Assembly (NCBI GenBank): GCA_017459075.1
Contig: JAFUDQ010000027.1
Coordinates: 1-35,796 of the forward strand
Source of the DNA: Bacteroidales bacterium
Lineage (GTDB): Bacteria; Bacteroidota; Bacteroidia; Bacteroidales; UBA932
DNA: 35,796 bases
Reading direction: 5' to 3'
Shown: in pieces, positions 7,263 to 15,644 of the stretch
How the letters are laid out: every line of letters starts with the position of its first letter
How positions within the stretch are numbered: the first letter of the stretch is position 1
Made by a program: the position numbers and the translations under genes
The notes under the pieces: generated by a model
The model's input: the letters and a program-made list of their open reading frames with translations, nothing else
Database searches by the model: none
What the model was told of the DNA's origin: nothing

Positions 7263-8711
7263 CTACAAGTCAAGGTTGACGTTTGCTCCTAATTCTCGGA
7301 GTTCGTCCAGAGAATCATCAAGAGCCAAGTTGCCTGAGCAAATTGGGCAGTGCTCATCCTTGTTTACCTTGACCCCGTACCATCGGAGAATGGAAGGAAG
7401 CGGTCCTGCTGCCGGGAAAGGCTTCCAGTTGGCATAGTGACGATCCCTCCGGTTTGCCCAGAGATAGCAATCGTAGGTTAGTTCCTCTTCAAGTGAAGAG
7501 ATTCCAGACTCTTTTCCTCTTGAAAGCTCGACCAAAGCGAGTTTTACCATCAGATTGCAGATGGGCTCAATATCAGAAGACAAACCGACTTGGACCATCG
7601 CTTCTGCATCTTCGGCAGATACATACGCCGCAATTCTCCCATCACGCCTGGCGGATGCAACATCAGATATCTCCTCCTCCTGAAGGTTACCGGCTCCGAC
7701 AATGCAGCAGTAACAAGGGCCGCCTGGGCGGTAGCGGAATACATCGCCACCTTCCGCACGGGTTATGGCTCTTCCGAAAATGCCGACCTTGCCTTTTTCG
7801 ACCAACGCACCGGAAATGTTGAAGCGACTGGTGTTGTTGTCCGTCGCGCAGATGACGAGGTCCGCTTTCTCAACCTCCTCATAAAGAAGAGGAAGGTCCT
7901 CATTGATGTTGACCGGGAACTTATCCACCTTTGCATAAGGATTCTTTCCGAGAATTGCCTCTTCAATGACATTGGTCTTGAGACGGCCCAAATCGTGAAT
8001 CGTGGCCGTGTGACGCGACAGGTTGTGCAGTTCGACGCGGTCGAAATCCATCAATGCGAAATGTCCGACACCGGCCTTGGCCAACTCGATTGAGATCTGG
8101 GAGCCGAAACTGCCAAGTCCGATGACAAGCACCCTCTTATCGCGAAGGATATCGACCTCAAGGATTCCTTTGGAACGAGAGAAAAGATTCTCTTCTGAAG
8201 GGACAATGAACGCCTCTGCTTTTTTCCATTGCCGGGCCGGCAACTGATGCAGTCGATACCAGACCTCTGGCCCCTCTTCTGTCAGAAGGATACAGAAGCG
8301 CATGTTCGTGTGATTCTGATCGTTGATAGCACTGCTGTCACGTGTGTAGAATCCGGGGAGACGGAGTTCATTCGGTAGTTTTTTGATTTCAGGGTGAAGA
8401 TGAATGTGAAACACCTCATCCGAGTCAATTTCTTCCACATAGGCAGGGACTTCTTCCGCAGAGCCGAGAGCTTCTTCTGCGCTCTTCAGTTCATCCTCCC
8501 TGAGGTAGACCATCACACGGCCGCTTTCTGAAGCGAAGCCGCCCTCCGTGAACTTCGTAACGGTTTCTCCATTGGACGGACTGTATCCTCTGGGGACTGT
8601 ACGGAACTCGCCTGAGGCGGAGTCGTACACCAAGTCCGTACCCGATGTCGCAGGGTTATAACCTTCTTCCCGGATGTTTTCTGCTAGATTGTTAAGTTGA
8701 TTCTCGTTCAT
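7263..8711 (-). CDS. E1/ThiF-like adenylyltransferase with extra N-terminal domain
   Basis: The 482-residue protein has a ThiF/MoeB/E1 Rossmann domain from about residue 185: nucleotide loop GLGSFG (198-203), DFDRVELHNLSRH (222-234) with the Asp and Arg expected to contact ATP, K245, and ATDNNTSR with D291. A zinc site is formed by CYCC (333-336) and CPIC (455-458), as in MoeB. Family members adenylate the C-terminus of a ubiquitin-like protein. The first ~185 residues are not a known catalytic unit to me; they contain YDSASGEFRTVP (29-40) and HIHLHP (102-107). The catalytic cysteine of true E1s is not obvious. It lies 33 bases after the E2-like gene, in line with E1-E2-JAB clusters known in bacteria (CBASS type II, Bil, Bub and related clusters), but the neighbours here differ. 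Confidence 0.92.
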   Translation of the reverse strand: MNENQLNNLAENIREEGYNPATSGTDLVYDSASGEFRTVPRGYSPSNGETVTKFTEGGFASESGRVMVYLREDELKSAEEALGSAEEVPAYVEEIDSDEVFHIHLHPEIKKLPNELRLPGFYTRDSSAINDQNHTNMRFCILLTEEGPEVWYRLHQLPARQWKKAEAFIVPSEENLFSRSKGILEVDILRDKRVLVIGLGSFGSQISIELAKAGVGHFALMDFDRVELHNLSRHTATIHDLGRLKTNVIEEAILGKNPYAKVDKFPVNINEDLPLLYEEVEKADLVICATDNNTSRFNISGALVEKGKVGIFGRAITRAEGGDVFRYRPGGPCYCCIVGAGNLQEEEISDVASARRDGRIAAYVSAEDAEAMVQVGLSSDIEPICNLMVKLALVELSRGKESGISSLEEELTYDCYLWANRRDRHYANWKPFPAAGPLPSILRWYGVKVNKDEHCPICSGNLALDDSLDELRELGANVNLDL

Positions 8712-8744
8712 TTGGCTTAAAGTATTTGATATTGTATTGAATTA

Positions 8745-9170
8745 TTATGCCTGGTGATTTAAATAGTATTGTATTTCTTTCCCAGTACGAAGGTGTGCTT
8801 CGTACATCTCCAACCAAAGGCGGCATTTGATGAACACCTTGTAAAGGGAGACATTCGGCGTCCATGAACTGTAACCATAGTGGCAGATTCTTGTCCAGCC
8901 GTGCTCGCTGTCCAGGGTATGCATAGATGCGCTGCACCCTCTCATCTCAAGCCCGCTCTTTGTCTTCAGCATCCGAGTGACAAACACCTTGGGTATTGAC
9001 ATCGGGAACTGGGACAGGTCAAAGTGCAGTGTATACAGGTTCCCGCTGTTTGTGCGGGCAGCCATCTTGAGGCTGGGCGAAGAAGTGCCAATCCCCTCAA
9101 AACAGTACCAGGAATTAGGGAGTTTCCTTCTGAGAACACCAAGTTCTGCCTGATATCGTGCGTTGTCCAT
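8745..9170 (-). CDS. E2-like (UBC-fold) ubiquitin-conjugating enzyme homologue
   Basis: I use the ATG at 9170 (141 aa, MDNARYQAELGVLRR...), five bases after the JAB gene stop; the longer frame from 9233 would run back into JAB. The sequence follows the UBC pattern: the strand region YTLHFDLSQFPMSIPKVFVT (46-65), H84 where eukaryotic E2s have the HPN His, then RICHYGYSSWTPNVSLYKVF (94-113), matching G-x-I-C-x(6-8)-W-x-P-x-x-x-L of E2 enzymes. C96 is therefore the candidate thioester cysteine. The helix after it (FIKCRLWLEMYEAH) fits the E2 C-terminal helix. It probably receives a modifier from the E1-like protein encoded next. Overall similarity is weak, so the call rests on motif order and on the neighbours. 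Confidence 0.82.
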   Translation of the reverse strand: MDNARYQAELGVLRRKLPNSWYCFEGIGTSSPSLKMAARTNSGNLYTLHFDLSQFPMSIPKVFVTRMLKTKSGLEMRGCSASMHTLDSEHGWTRICHYGYSSWTPNVSLYKVFIKCRLWLEMYEAHLRTGKEIQYYLNHQA

Positions 9171-9175
9171 AATTG

Positions 9176-10189
9176 CTAAAGGTTTGAATAGTAACGAACA
9201 AATGATTTCAGAATATCTCCGGAGTAGATCCACTCTACGGGATTCATCAAGACTACCTCTTCATCGAGCCACCTGCTCACGACAGGTCTTCTCTCCGGGA
9301 AACCCATCGGGAAAAGAATGTCTTCCGACCAAGCTTTTCCACGTCGGTTGACGCCATGGCTATAGATATGTACCCTGGATTCCGGGTCAAGTTTGATATC
9401 CGTCTCAATGTCGGCTCCATTTCGTCCTTGAAGGTATGTAAGGATGTCTTTCAAAGCCCGATTATTTGCTTTTTCTTCCAGCCAATAGCCTGTCTTATAC
9501 GCAGGCTTTGATGGACTTACGTTATTCAGGTTCGAATCACGATGACTGGCGGCCAGCGTTCTGGGCATAACGAGATCCTCCGCCATCAGTCTGTCAGCAG
9601 GACGCCTGACTGGACTGTCAGCAAAGATTACATCCCAATGGCCAGCGATATAGCCGCGGTTGTTGCAAGGGAAAGGATTTAGTGTAGTGCTCCTGCCGTC
9701 GCAGTTTCCAATACAAAGCAGAAAGCGGCCAAGACCTTTCTCGCGGATAGTATTAATCATGGTAGAGGCATCATGACCACTGGGGCGAGCAAGTCCCAGC
9801 TGATGATGGGAATGCCACTCCCCAATATGATGGAGCCCGAAGTAATCCTTCAGTTTTGCCCCGATTTTGGTGAGGTACTCGATATCCTGGTTAAAAAATG
9901 CAACCTGGTGATTAGCATTTCTACCCGGGCCGATTGCATACAGTACTACCGGAGTACCGGATTCTGTGTAGAAGCCAAATAGCTGTCCACCGGTCTCTAT
10001 AGAAGGATAATCAAGAATACACTTGGATATGAAATCAATCTCGCTCTTGAAGATGATTGCCTTTCCATTACCCGTGTGCTCTTCGCAGGCGGGGACGGTG
10101 TATCTGGGCTGGGCAGATGCCCCGGCCATGATGGATTGGAATCTCTTTGTGTACTGGAGGTGTTTCCTCCTGAATCTGTTCTTTGCCAT
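9176..10189 (-). CDS. JAB/JAMM (Mov34/MPN-like) metalloprotease, putative deconjugase
   Basis: I choose the ATG at 10189 (MAKNRFRRKHLQYTKRF, 337 aa); an ATG at 10129 (MAGASAQPRY) is possible, and the frame also runs up to 10240. The JAMM zinc-protease motif is clear: the acidic residue in ETGGQLFGF (E65) and EWHSHHQLGLARPSGHD with H126, H128, S137 and D140. Spacing is HxHx(11)D, one residue more than the usual HxHx(10)D. JAMM enzymes cleave isopeptide bonds or process ubiquitin-like precursors. About 140 residues after the domain are unexplained; they include ILFPMGFPERRPVV, faintly like a UBC beta-hairpin. Upstream its 5' end overlaps a frameshifted coiled-coil frame; downstream the E2-like gene starts five bases after its stop. 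Confidence 0.9.
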   Translation of the reverse strand: MAKNRFRRKHLQYTKRFQSIMAGASAQPRYTVPACEEHTGNGKAIIFKSEIDFISKCILDYPSIETGGQLFGFYTESGTPVVLYAIGPGRNANHQVAFFNQDIEYLTKIGAKLKDYFGLHHIGEWHSHHQLGLARPSGHDASTMINTIREKGLGRFLLCIGNCDGRSTTLNPFPCNNRGYIAGHWDVIFADSPVRRPADRLMAEDLVMPRTLAASHRDSNLNNVSPSKPAYKTGYWLEEKANNRALKDILTYLQGRNGADIETDIKLDPESRVHIYSHGVNRRGKAWSEDILFPMGFPERRPVVSRWLDEEVVLMNPVEWIYSGDILKSFVRYYSNL

Positions 10190-10477
10190 TGTGGCTTGAC
10201 TCAGACAACTGAGCGAACAACTGATTAGCTTTAGCCTCAAGCGAAGCTGTTAAGCCAGAAGCTTCTTCTCCTAACGATGCCCGCTGGCTCTGGAGATCCG
10301 AAATTATAGCTTGAATGCCTCCTTTAATAGAATCTAGAGACTGGGTGTAGTCATTAATCTGTTTTGCAGTATGTCGTATGCATCTACAGTCTGTTTGACT
10401 TGATTCTTTGCTGACTCAATCTCTTTGAGGCTAGTTTCAAGCTTTGCCAATGAGGTTAAAAGTTCACTTGCTTCCAT
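10068..10477 (-). pseudogene. Coiled-coil protein gene with an apparent one-base frameshift
   Basis: From the ATG at 10477, 15 bases after the helicase stop, one frame reads MEASELLTSLAKLETSLKEI and on through VDAYDILQ, then leaves into a stop near 10340. A different frame carries on with QINDYTQSLDSIKGGIQAII, SDLQSQRASLGEEASGLTAS and LEAKANQLFAQLSES. Adding one base at the T4 run at 10362-10365 (A4 on the coding strand) joins them into a continuous heptad-like coiled coil of 136 aa ending at TAA 10068. The final ~35 residues overlap the JAB start and look like off-frame translation, so the true end may differ. The same composition on both sides of the break argues that the intact gene existed. 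It could be a real mutation, an assembly indel, or (less likely) a programmed shift; no canonical slippery heptamer is present. Confidence 0.6.
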
Positions 10478-10492
10478 ATCTATTTTGCTTTA

Positions 10493-13400
10493 TTATTTCG
10501 TTAAGTACTTGTCTTTGAAATTATTCAACCATGCGGAATGAATACCAAGTTCGCATTGCATGTCCCAAATGCGCATTTGTTCTATTTCTTCATCGGTAGC
10601 TGCGTTTCTATTATTAATGATGAAGGCCTGTTTGAATTCTTCCATCTTCTGATAGAACTCTTCTTTTTTTGCTGTTTGTTTGTAGAACTCCATATAACCC
10701 CTCAGGTAGCTATTTCGCAGTTCTTCCTGAAGATTCTTGTTTTGGCCGACTTTGAGGTATGTAAGACAGAAGACATTTAACAAATCCAAAGATGGATTCG
10801 GATCGGCTAAGGCCCTCCTAATCAAACGTACAGCACCTTGCAAATGTTTGATGTTATCTTTAGGTGAGCTCGTTCCCACCACATCATCATCTATAACCCT
10901 CATATACTTGAAAAGGATGTCAAACGATGAAACTTTACCTTCATCAGTATCGTCAGTGAGGGAAAAATCCAGACCACTCTCCGTCTGGTATTCCTTGCGA
11001 GCGAATTTGGAGTTGAAATAGTAGTAGATGAAATCCTTGAGGGCCTCATTGGCCTCTTTCCAGTTATCTCCATAGTTCACGCCTTCCATACAGAAGGTAC
11101 GTATGTCATCAATAGCTTGTTTCCGCTTGACGGCGATCTTTTCGTAGATAAACTCGGTTAGATAACCAAGGCATTTTTGGACCTCATTATCACCTTTATA
11201 ACCAGGGACTTTAGCTATCTCTTGCGCAGCCCTTTCTTTGGTGTAATACCGTTCCAGGAATGTCTGTAACGCCCGATAATAAGCTCCGTCCTTTTTTCTC
11301 TTCGCTACTACTCGATACACACGATTTCCATAATCTTCAGTAAAATCATCAATTAGGCCGATGCAACACATCCTATAGATAGCCTTGGCGATGTCACTCT
11401 TGTCCCTTAGTATCTCTAACCTATCTTTATTGGTATTGTAAGTTATACCCGTCTCTATATTCCGGATATGCATGATATCGCCTTCCTTTCCTGTTACATA
11501 AACTCTTTCTCTCCTTCCACCATTATCGTAAAGCCATATTGGAATTGATGAAATAAGAGCGACAACTTCAGTTCCTTCCTCAGAATCAAGAACTTTTTGT
11601 AAGAAATCAGAAACTTGAACGGTGTCTTTTAACTCAGCGTCATCACCATAGAAAATCTGAGTCTTGGAACGGCTAAGCAGCTCAAACATGGTCCGCTTCT
11701 CAATCAGAGTACCCTTAAAATTATTGTTGTAGAAATACATTACTGTCTCATAATCTACATTTTGGTACTCAAAAGCCCTTGCCGGAATGGTTAAATTATT
11801 CTGCCGAAGCAGTTCGTCCATATCCTTTTTATAGACAAAGCCACAACCAACATCCGGGATCATCCTCAAGTGGCACCTGTTGTATTCTGAGCAAGGACCA
11901 ACGCATGGGCCTTTATTGCATTTCTGGCAGTCTTTATCGCATAGGCGAAAAGCAAAGCGGGTATTGCATACATCACAGTGGAGTTTGACCATGTCCTTCT
12001 CGGGTGTGCAATAGTCAAAATATTGCTCATCTATATTAAGTCCATAGTGGTCAAGTATCATCTGCAAATCACCGTCATAGAACCATTTGTCCCGAATAAT
12101 GAACATGGGGAAATCACTGACAGGGCATTTGCGATTGATGCGAACAAGTTTATAATCAGCCAGAAGAATGCAAGAAAGGGCCATTTTTCTGTCACGGCCC
12201 GCACGACCGGCTTCCTGGACAAAGCTTTCCAATGAACTGGAATAGTTCATGTTAACGGTAAACCGAACATTAGGCTTGTCAATGCCCATACCAAATGCTT
12301 TGGTTGCCACCATCAAAGGAAGCTTATTATCCCTAAACAGATCAAGATTCTTGAAAGACTCCTCATCTATGGCATCGGCATCATCACCGTCACCACTCCC
12401 CATGAAGGTGCCCAGTTTATGAATGGTGTGCCCAAGAGAGTCTTTATTTCCGTTTACCGATATTCCGGTGCTGTTTTTATGAGGACAAAAAACAATTCCG
12501 GACTGTGCATATTCATCGGAATCCTCAAAGAACTTTTCTGGTAGTTCTACAGACAAGTCTATTTCAATACTCCCTTCAAGATTCTGCCGTTCGTTGAATC
12601 TTTCCTTTATGTGCTTGATTGAATCAGGTGTCTGCAATTCCTCAATATAACCAGGAATTCTTTCAAGATACTCTGTCAAGAAATCTTGTTTTGAAGGATA
12701 TACACTCCATTTATCCGTCATCTTCACAGCCTTTGGCAATCCTTCATCCAAGACATGGTTCTTGTCAAAGTATTTGTCTTCTTCACATTGAACAGGAACC
12801 CTCTCTATTTTATACTGTAATTCGAGACGGTTCGTGTTCTCTTCACGGATAATGGTGTCAGAATCAAGTTCAAAAGCTCCATCGCCAGAAAGTTCGCGCT
12901 CGACGTCTGCCAGCACGTCAAAAGAAGCTGTTGCTGTCAGGCCGAAAAGTGTCAAGCGCTTATCTTCTCCTTTTTGTTTTGGCAGTACATACTGGTATAG
13001 ATTACGTCCAAGATGCAGGTAAGTAAAGCGGAAATCATGTCCCCATTCAGAAACGCAGTGTACTTCGTCAATGACGCCATAGCTGAAGTACACGCCGACA
13101 TTATGCATATTCCTCAACTTTTCACGGAAACTATAGGTACAGAGCCTCTCAGGAGAAAGGAATACAAACTGAACCATAGAAGTTTCCATCATCTTTGCCC
13201 GCTTATCTTTTTCGTGGGCATCAACTGTTGAGTTTATGTATGTACAGGCATCAATACCGGACTTAACCAAGCCATCATACTGATCCGCCATGAGAGATCT
13301 GAGCGGGTCAACCACTAGGGTGACACCAGGTTGAAGCATGGCCGCTAACTGGTAAGTAAGGGACTTACCTCCGCCGGTCGGAAGCAGGCCGATAACGCTC

Positions 13401-15643
13401 TTGTTTTGAAGGGCTCGGCTCAAAATAGGAAGCTGGCCTGGTCTGAAGTCTACTTTGCGGAAAAGTAACTGAAGGAAATATTGTAATTCTTCTTTCCTCG
13501 CATTGATAGGAATATAGTTACCTTGAGGATCTCTGTTTACTAACGGCTGATAGGTAATGCTGTCGGAGGTATAAATATGTCTCTCAGAATTGATATAGTT
13601 GGCGGAGCGAATGAAGAAATAACACTTTTCGCCGCATTTGAAACTGCTGAAAGACCGGTCTTCCAATCCGGAGCGGCGCATGACAGCTATATCAAAAACG
13701 ACATCGTATTGCTTGGCGTGGTTCGCCTTTTCGATACCGTTGATGACGTTAACCTGGATAGACTCATCATTACTGCCAGCCATATGGAGAGGAGAATCCA
13801 CGAAGGCTGGAGAGCTGATGACATCGAGTTGTATTTTTGGGAAATAAATGTCTTTGTATCCTTCGCTTAATGAAGCAAGCCTGTTGAATGAATAGGTGAA
13901 ATCTCTCAAGGCAAGAGCCACACATGGGACATCACGTTCCAGGGCGAGAATTCTCAGGGTATCTTTCTTATAATCCACCCGACCGGTAATCAGCGCCTCA
14001 ATAAGAGTTTTTTGAATACGGGCTATCCCAATAGGAGACAGTGTGAGTTGTAATGCCTTGGTCCAGGATGCATCATACTTCTTTTCCCATGCCTCCTTGA
14101 CCTTTGCGAAGAACTCATTGTTCAGGGGATCTGAATCCGGGGCAAAGCCATTGATGTCCCTTATTCGAAGACAATCCCAGCCTTTACCCTTCAGGGCAGA
14201 GGCCCGGAAATCGTCTGATGTCCTTGTCCTGTTATCGCTGTGATAATTCGGCCCATCTATCTCTATGACAAGACCGTGCTTTTCGCTTCCATCCCGGCCG
14301 ATTAGCGGATAAGGGTATTCGCAGGCAAAATCGACGCGCTGGGAGTGATGCGCGCGCTGGCCTGTAATAGACATCAAGCTCCTTTGCGGCATGAGAACCT
14401 GACGGAGTTCTACAGGTGCTGAACTGAATATGAACTGCTTCTCAAAGTCGCTTTCAAGAGTTTTCGAGCAGTAGGTTTTTTCATCCAGTGTAAGACGTCC
14501 ATCGATTGCATATAAGGCCAACAAGACGTCATTAAGATTCAATCCTTCGGCATCATAGTTCAAACTACCAAGGCTATCTGATAGCTTCTGGTTTCCCAAC
14601 GGCCTGAAAGCATCCTCAATGGTGGGGCTAGTTCTGGTTGGAAGACCCCTTGTTACAATATTATTAAGTACGGCAAGAATCGGGTCTACATCATCGTAGA
14701 TGCTGGCGCCAATATCAAAGGGAGCCGCAACATCGAATCCAGATAGTCTCTGAAAGAGAGCAGCTATCTTCTTTTTGGCATCATCATCTGCCTTCTGTAT
14801 CAGATTCCTGACAGCATCTAACTGATATGCTGCAAAGAACTGGGCATCAGGATAGTAATCGACGGCAATGAGGTTGATCTGATTGTTCTCGAGCTTGAAT
14901 ACTTTGATGTTGTAGGAGCAGGGCTTGGAGTCCTCTGAATAGCGATACTCAGAGACAGTTTCATTAATGAAGGTCTCCGGAGCATTGAAATACTCATAGA
15001 AACGGTCAATTCTTCTGTTGCCACTGTTCATTGGACTTATACAGAAGAAGTAGTGTTGGCCCAGAACATTTGAGCCGACCTTTTCTGCCAAGGACTTCAG
15101 ATCAATTGAGCCAATGTCGAGAATGTTTGAAAAGAAGTGGATGGTGACAGGGCTGTCGCCAGAGATGTCTCCCGGTTTTACTTCGTCCAGATACTTTCCT
15201 ATACAGGATACCGTTACGTTGGAGCCTACGTATGCACCAACATGTACCGCAGCTCGCTCCCGAGCGGCATCAGAGGGCTCAATTAAAGTAATCTTGTGAA
15301 CTCTGTTCGTGATACGGCGGTCCCGGAGGTAGTCAAAAAAGCAGACTGTGGCCAGACCTTGGCCGCACCCCCAGTCAACTATATCAAAGCCTCCAGAAGC
15401 ATATGTAGAAGGATTGATGCAAGAAAGCGCCCGATAAACTTTTGCTTGGTGCATCCTGCCAAATGAGAACAGGTAGCACTTCATTTGAGCGTCGGAGTTC
15501 AATAAGTCAACTCCGTGATTCAAGGACTCATATAACTCATTCCTTTCCTCATCGGAAAGGGTCATTATATAGTTCTTGGCAATGCCTCTGATACTATTGA
15601 AAGAGACTTCGCGCAGCGCAGATATTTCGTCTTTGTATGCCAT
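10493..15643 (-). CDS. Methyltransferase-like / DUF559-Vsr-like nuclease / RecQ-type helicase fusion (1716 aa)
   Basis: Domains in order: (a) residues ~55-260, a class I SAM-binding-like fold with FDIVDWGCGQGLA (86-98) as motif I and LIEP (120-123) as the acidic motif II end; (b) ~395-500, a restriction-endonuclease-like domain of DUF559/Vsr type with E401, VDFA (D438), VIEIDGPNYH (E461, D463) and a final GWDCLRIRD; (c) ~725-1175, a RecQ-type SF2 helicase with Walker A LLPTGGGKS (754-762), box DEVH (860-863), TATAS (904-908), a long insert, then ATKAFGMGIDKPNVRF (1114-1129) and QEAGRAGRDR (1144-1153); (d) a cysteine cluster (1224-1258) as in RecQ zinc domains; (e) a helical ~450-residue tail. 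Such helicase-nuclease fusions are typical of phage-defence and DNA-restriction loci. It starts one base after the DUF1848 gene stop and precedes the coiled-coil/JAB/E2/E1 genes. Confidence 0.92.
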   Translation of the reverse strand: MAYKDEISALREVSFNSIRGIAKNYIMTLSDEERNELYESLNHGVDLLNSDAQMKCYLFSFGRMHQAKVYRALSCINPSTYASGGFDIVDWGCGQGLATVCFFDYLRDRRITNRVHKITLIEPSDAARERAAVHVGAYVGSNVTVSCIGKYLDEVKPGDISGDSPVTIHFFSNILDIGSIDLKSLAEKVGSNVLGQHYFFCISPMNSGNRRIDRFYEYFNAPETFINETVSEYRYSEDSKPCSYNIKVFKLENNQINLIAVDYYPDAQFFAAYQLDAVRNLIQKADDDAKKKIAALFQRLSGFDVAAPFDIGASIYDDVDPILAVLNNIVTRGLPTRTSPTIEDAFRPLGNQKLSDSLGSLNYDAEGLNLNDVLLALYAIDGRLTLDEKTYCSKTLESDFEKQFIFSSAPVELRQVLMPQRSLMSITGQRAHHSQRVDFACEYPYPLIGRDGSEKHGLVIEIDGPNYHSDNRTRTSDDFRASALKGKGWDCLRIRDINGFAPDSDPLNNEFFAKVKEAWEKKYDASWTKALQLTLSPIGIARIQKTLIEALITGRVDYKKDTLRILALERDVPCVALALRDFTYSFNRLASLSEGYKDIYFPKIQLDVISSPAFVDSPLHMAGSNDESIQVNVINGIEKANHAKQYDVVFDIAVMRRSGLEDRSFSSFKCGEKCYFFIRSANYINSERHIYTSDSITYQPLVNRDPQGNYIPINARKEELQYFLQLLFRKVDFRPGQLPILSRALQNKSVIGLLPTGGGKSLTYQLAAMLQPGVTLVVDPLRSLMADQYDGLVKSGIDACTYINSTVDAHEKDKRAKMMETSMVQFVFLSPERLCTYSFREKLRNMHNVGVYFSYGVIDEVHCVSEWGHDFRFTYLHLGRNLYQYVLPKQKGEDKRLTLFGLTATASFDVLADVERELSGDGAFELDSDTIIREENTNRLELQYKIERVPVQCEEDKYFDKNHVLDEGLPKAVKMTDKWSVYPSKQDFLTEYLERIPGYIEELQTPDSIKHIKERFNERQNLEGSIEIDLSVELPEKFFEDSDEYAQSGIVFCPHKNSTGISVNGNKDSLGHTIHKLGTFMGSGDGDDADAIDEESFKNLDLFRDNKLPLMVATKAFGMGIDKPNVRFTVNMNYSSSLESFVQEAGRAGRDRKMALSCILLADYKLVRINRKCPVSDFPMFIIRDKWFYDGDLQMILDHYGLNIDEQYFDYCTPEKDMVKLHCDVCNTRFAFRLCDKDCQKCNKGPCVGPCSEYNRCHLRMIPDVGCGFVYKKDMDELLRQNNLTIPARAFEYQNVDYETVMYFYNNNFKGTLIEKRTMFELLSRSKTQIFYGDDAELKDTVQVSDFLQKVLDSEEGTEVVALISSIPIWLYDNGGRRERVYVTGKEGDIMHIRNIETGITYNTNKDRLEILRDKSDIAKAIYRMCCIGLIDDFTEDYGNRVYRVVAKRKKDGAYYRALQTFLERYYTKERAAQEIAKVPGYKGDNEVQKCLGYLTEFIYEKIAVKRKQAIDDIRTFCMEGVNYGDNWKEANEALKDFIYYYFNSKFARKEYQTESGLDFSLTDDTDEGKVSSFDILFKYMRVIDDDVVGTSSPKDNIKHLQGAVRLIRRALADPNPSLDLLNVFCLTYLKVGQNKNLQEELRNSYLRGYMEFYKQTAKKEEFYQKMEEFKQAFIINNRNAATDEEIEQMRIWDMQCELGIHSAWLNNFKDKYLTK

Positions 15644-15644
15644 T

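Noticed and set aside
7263-8711. Molybdopterin synthase adenylyltransferase MoeB or thiamine ThiF of a biosynthetic pathway
   Set aside because: There are no moa/thi genes nearby, the N-terminal region is extra, and JAB and E2 homologues are adjacent.
9171-9233. Upstream start of the E2-like gene
   Set aside because: It lies within the JAB gene; the ATG at 9170 fits the spacing.
10340-10400. Programmed ribosomal frameshift in the coiled-coil gene
   Set aside because: No X-XXY-YYZ heptamer or downstream structure is visible; a homopolymer indel explains it more simply.
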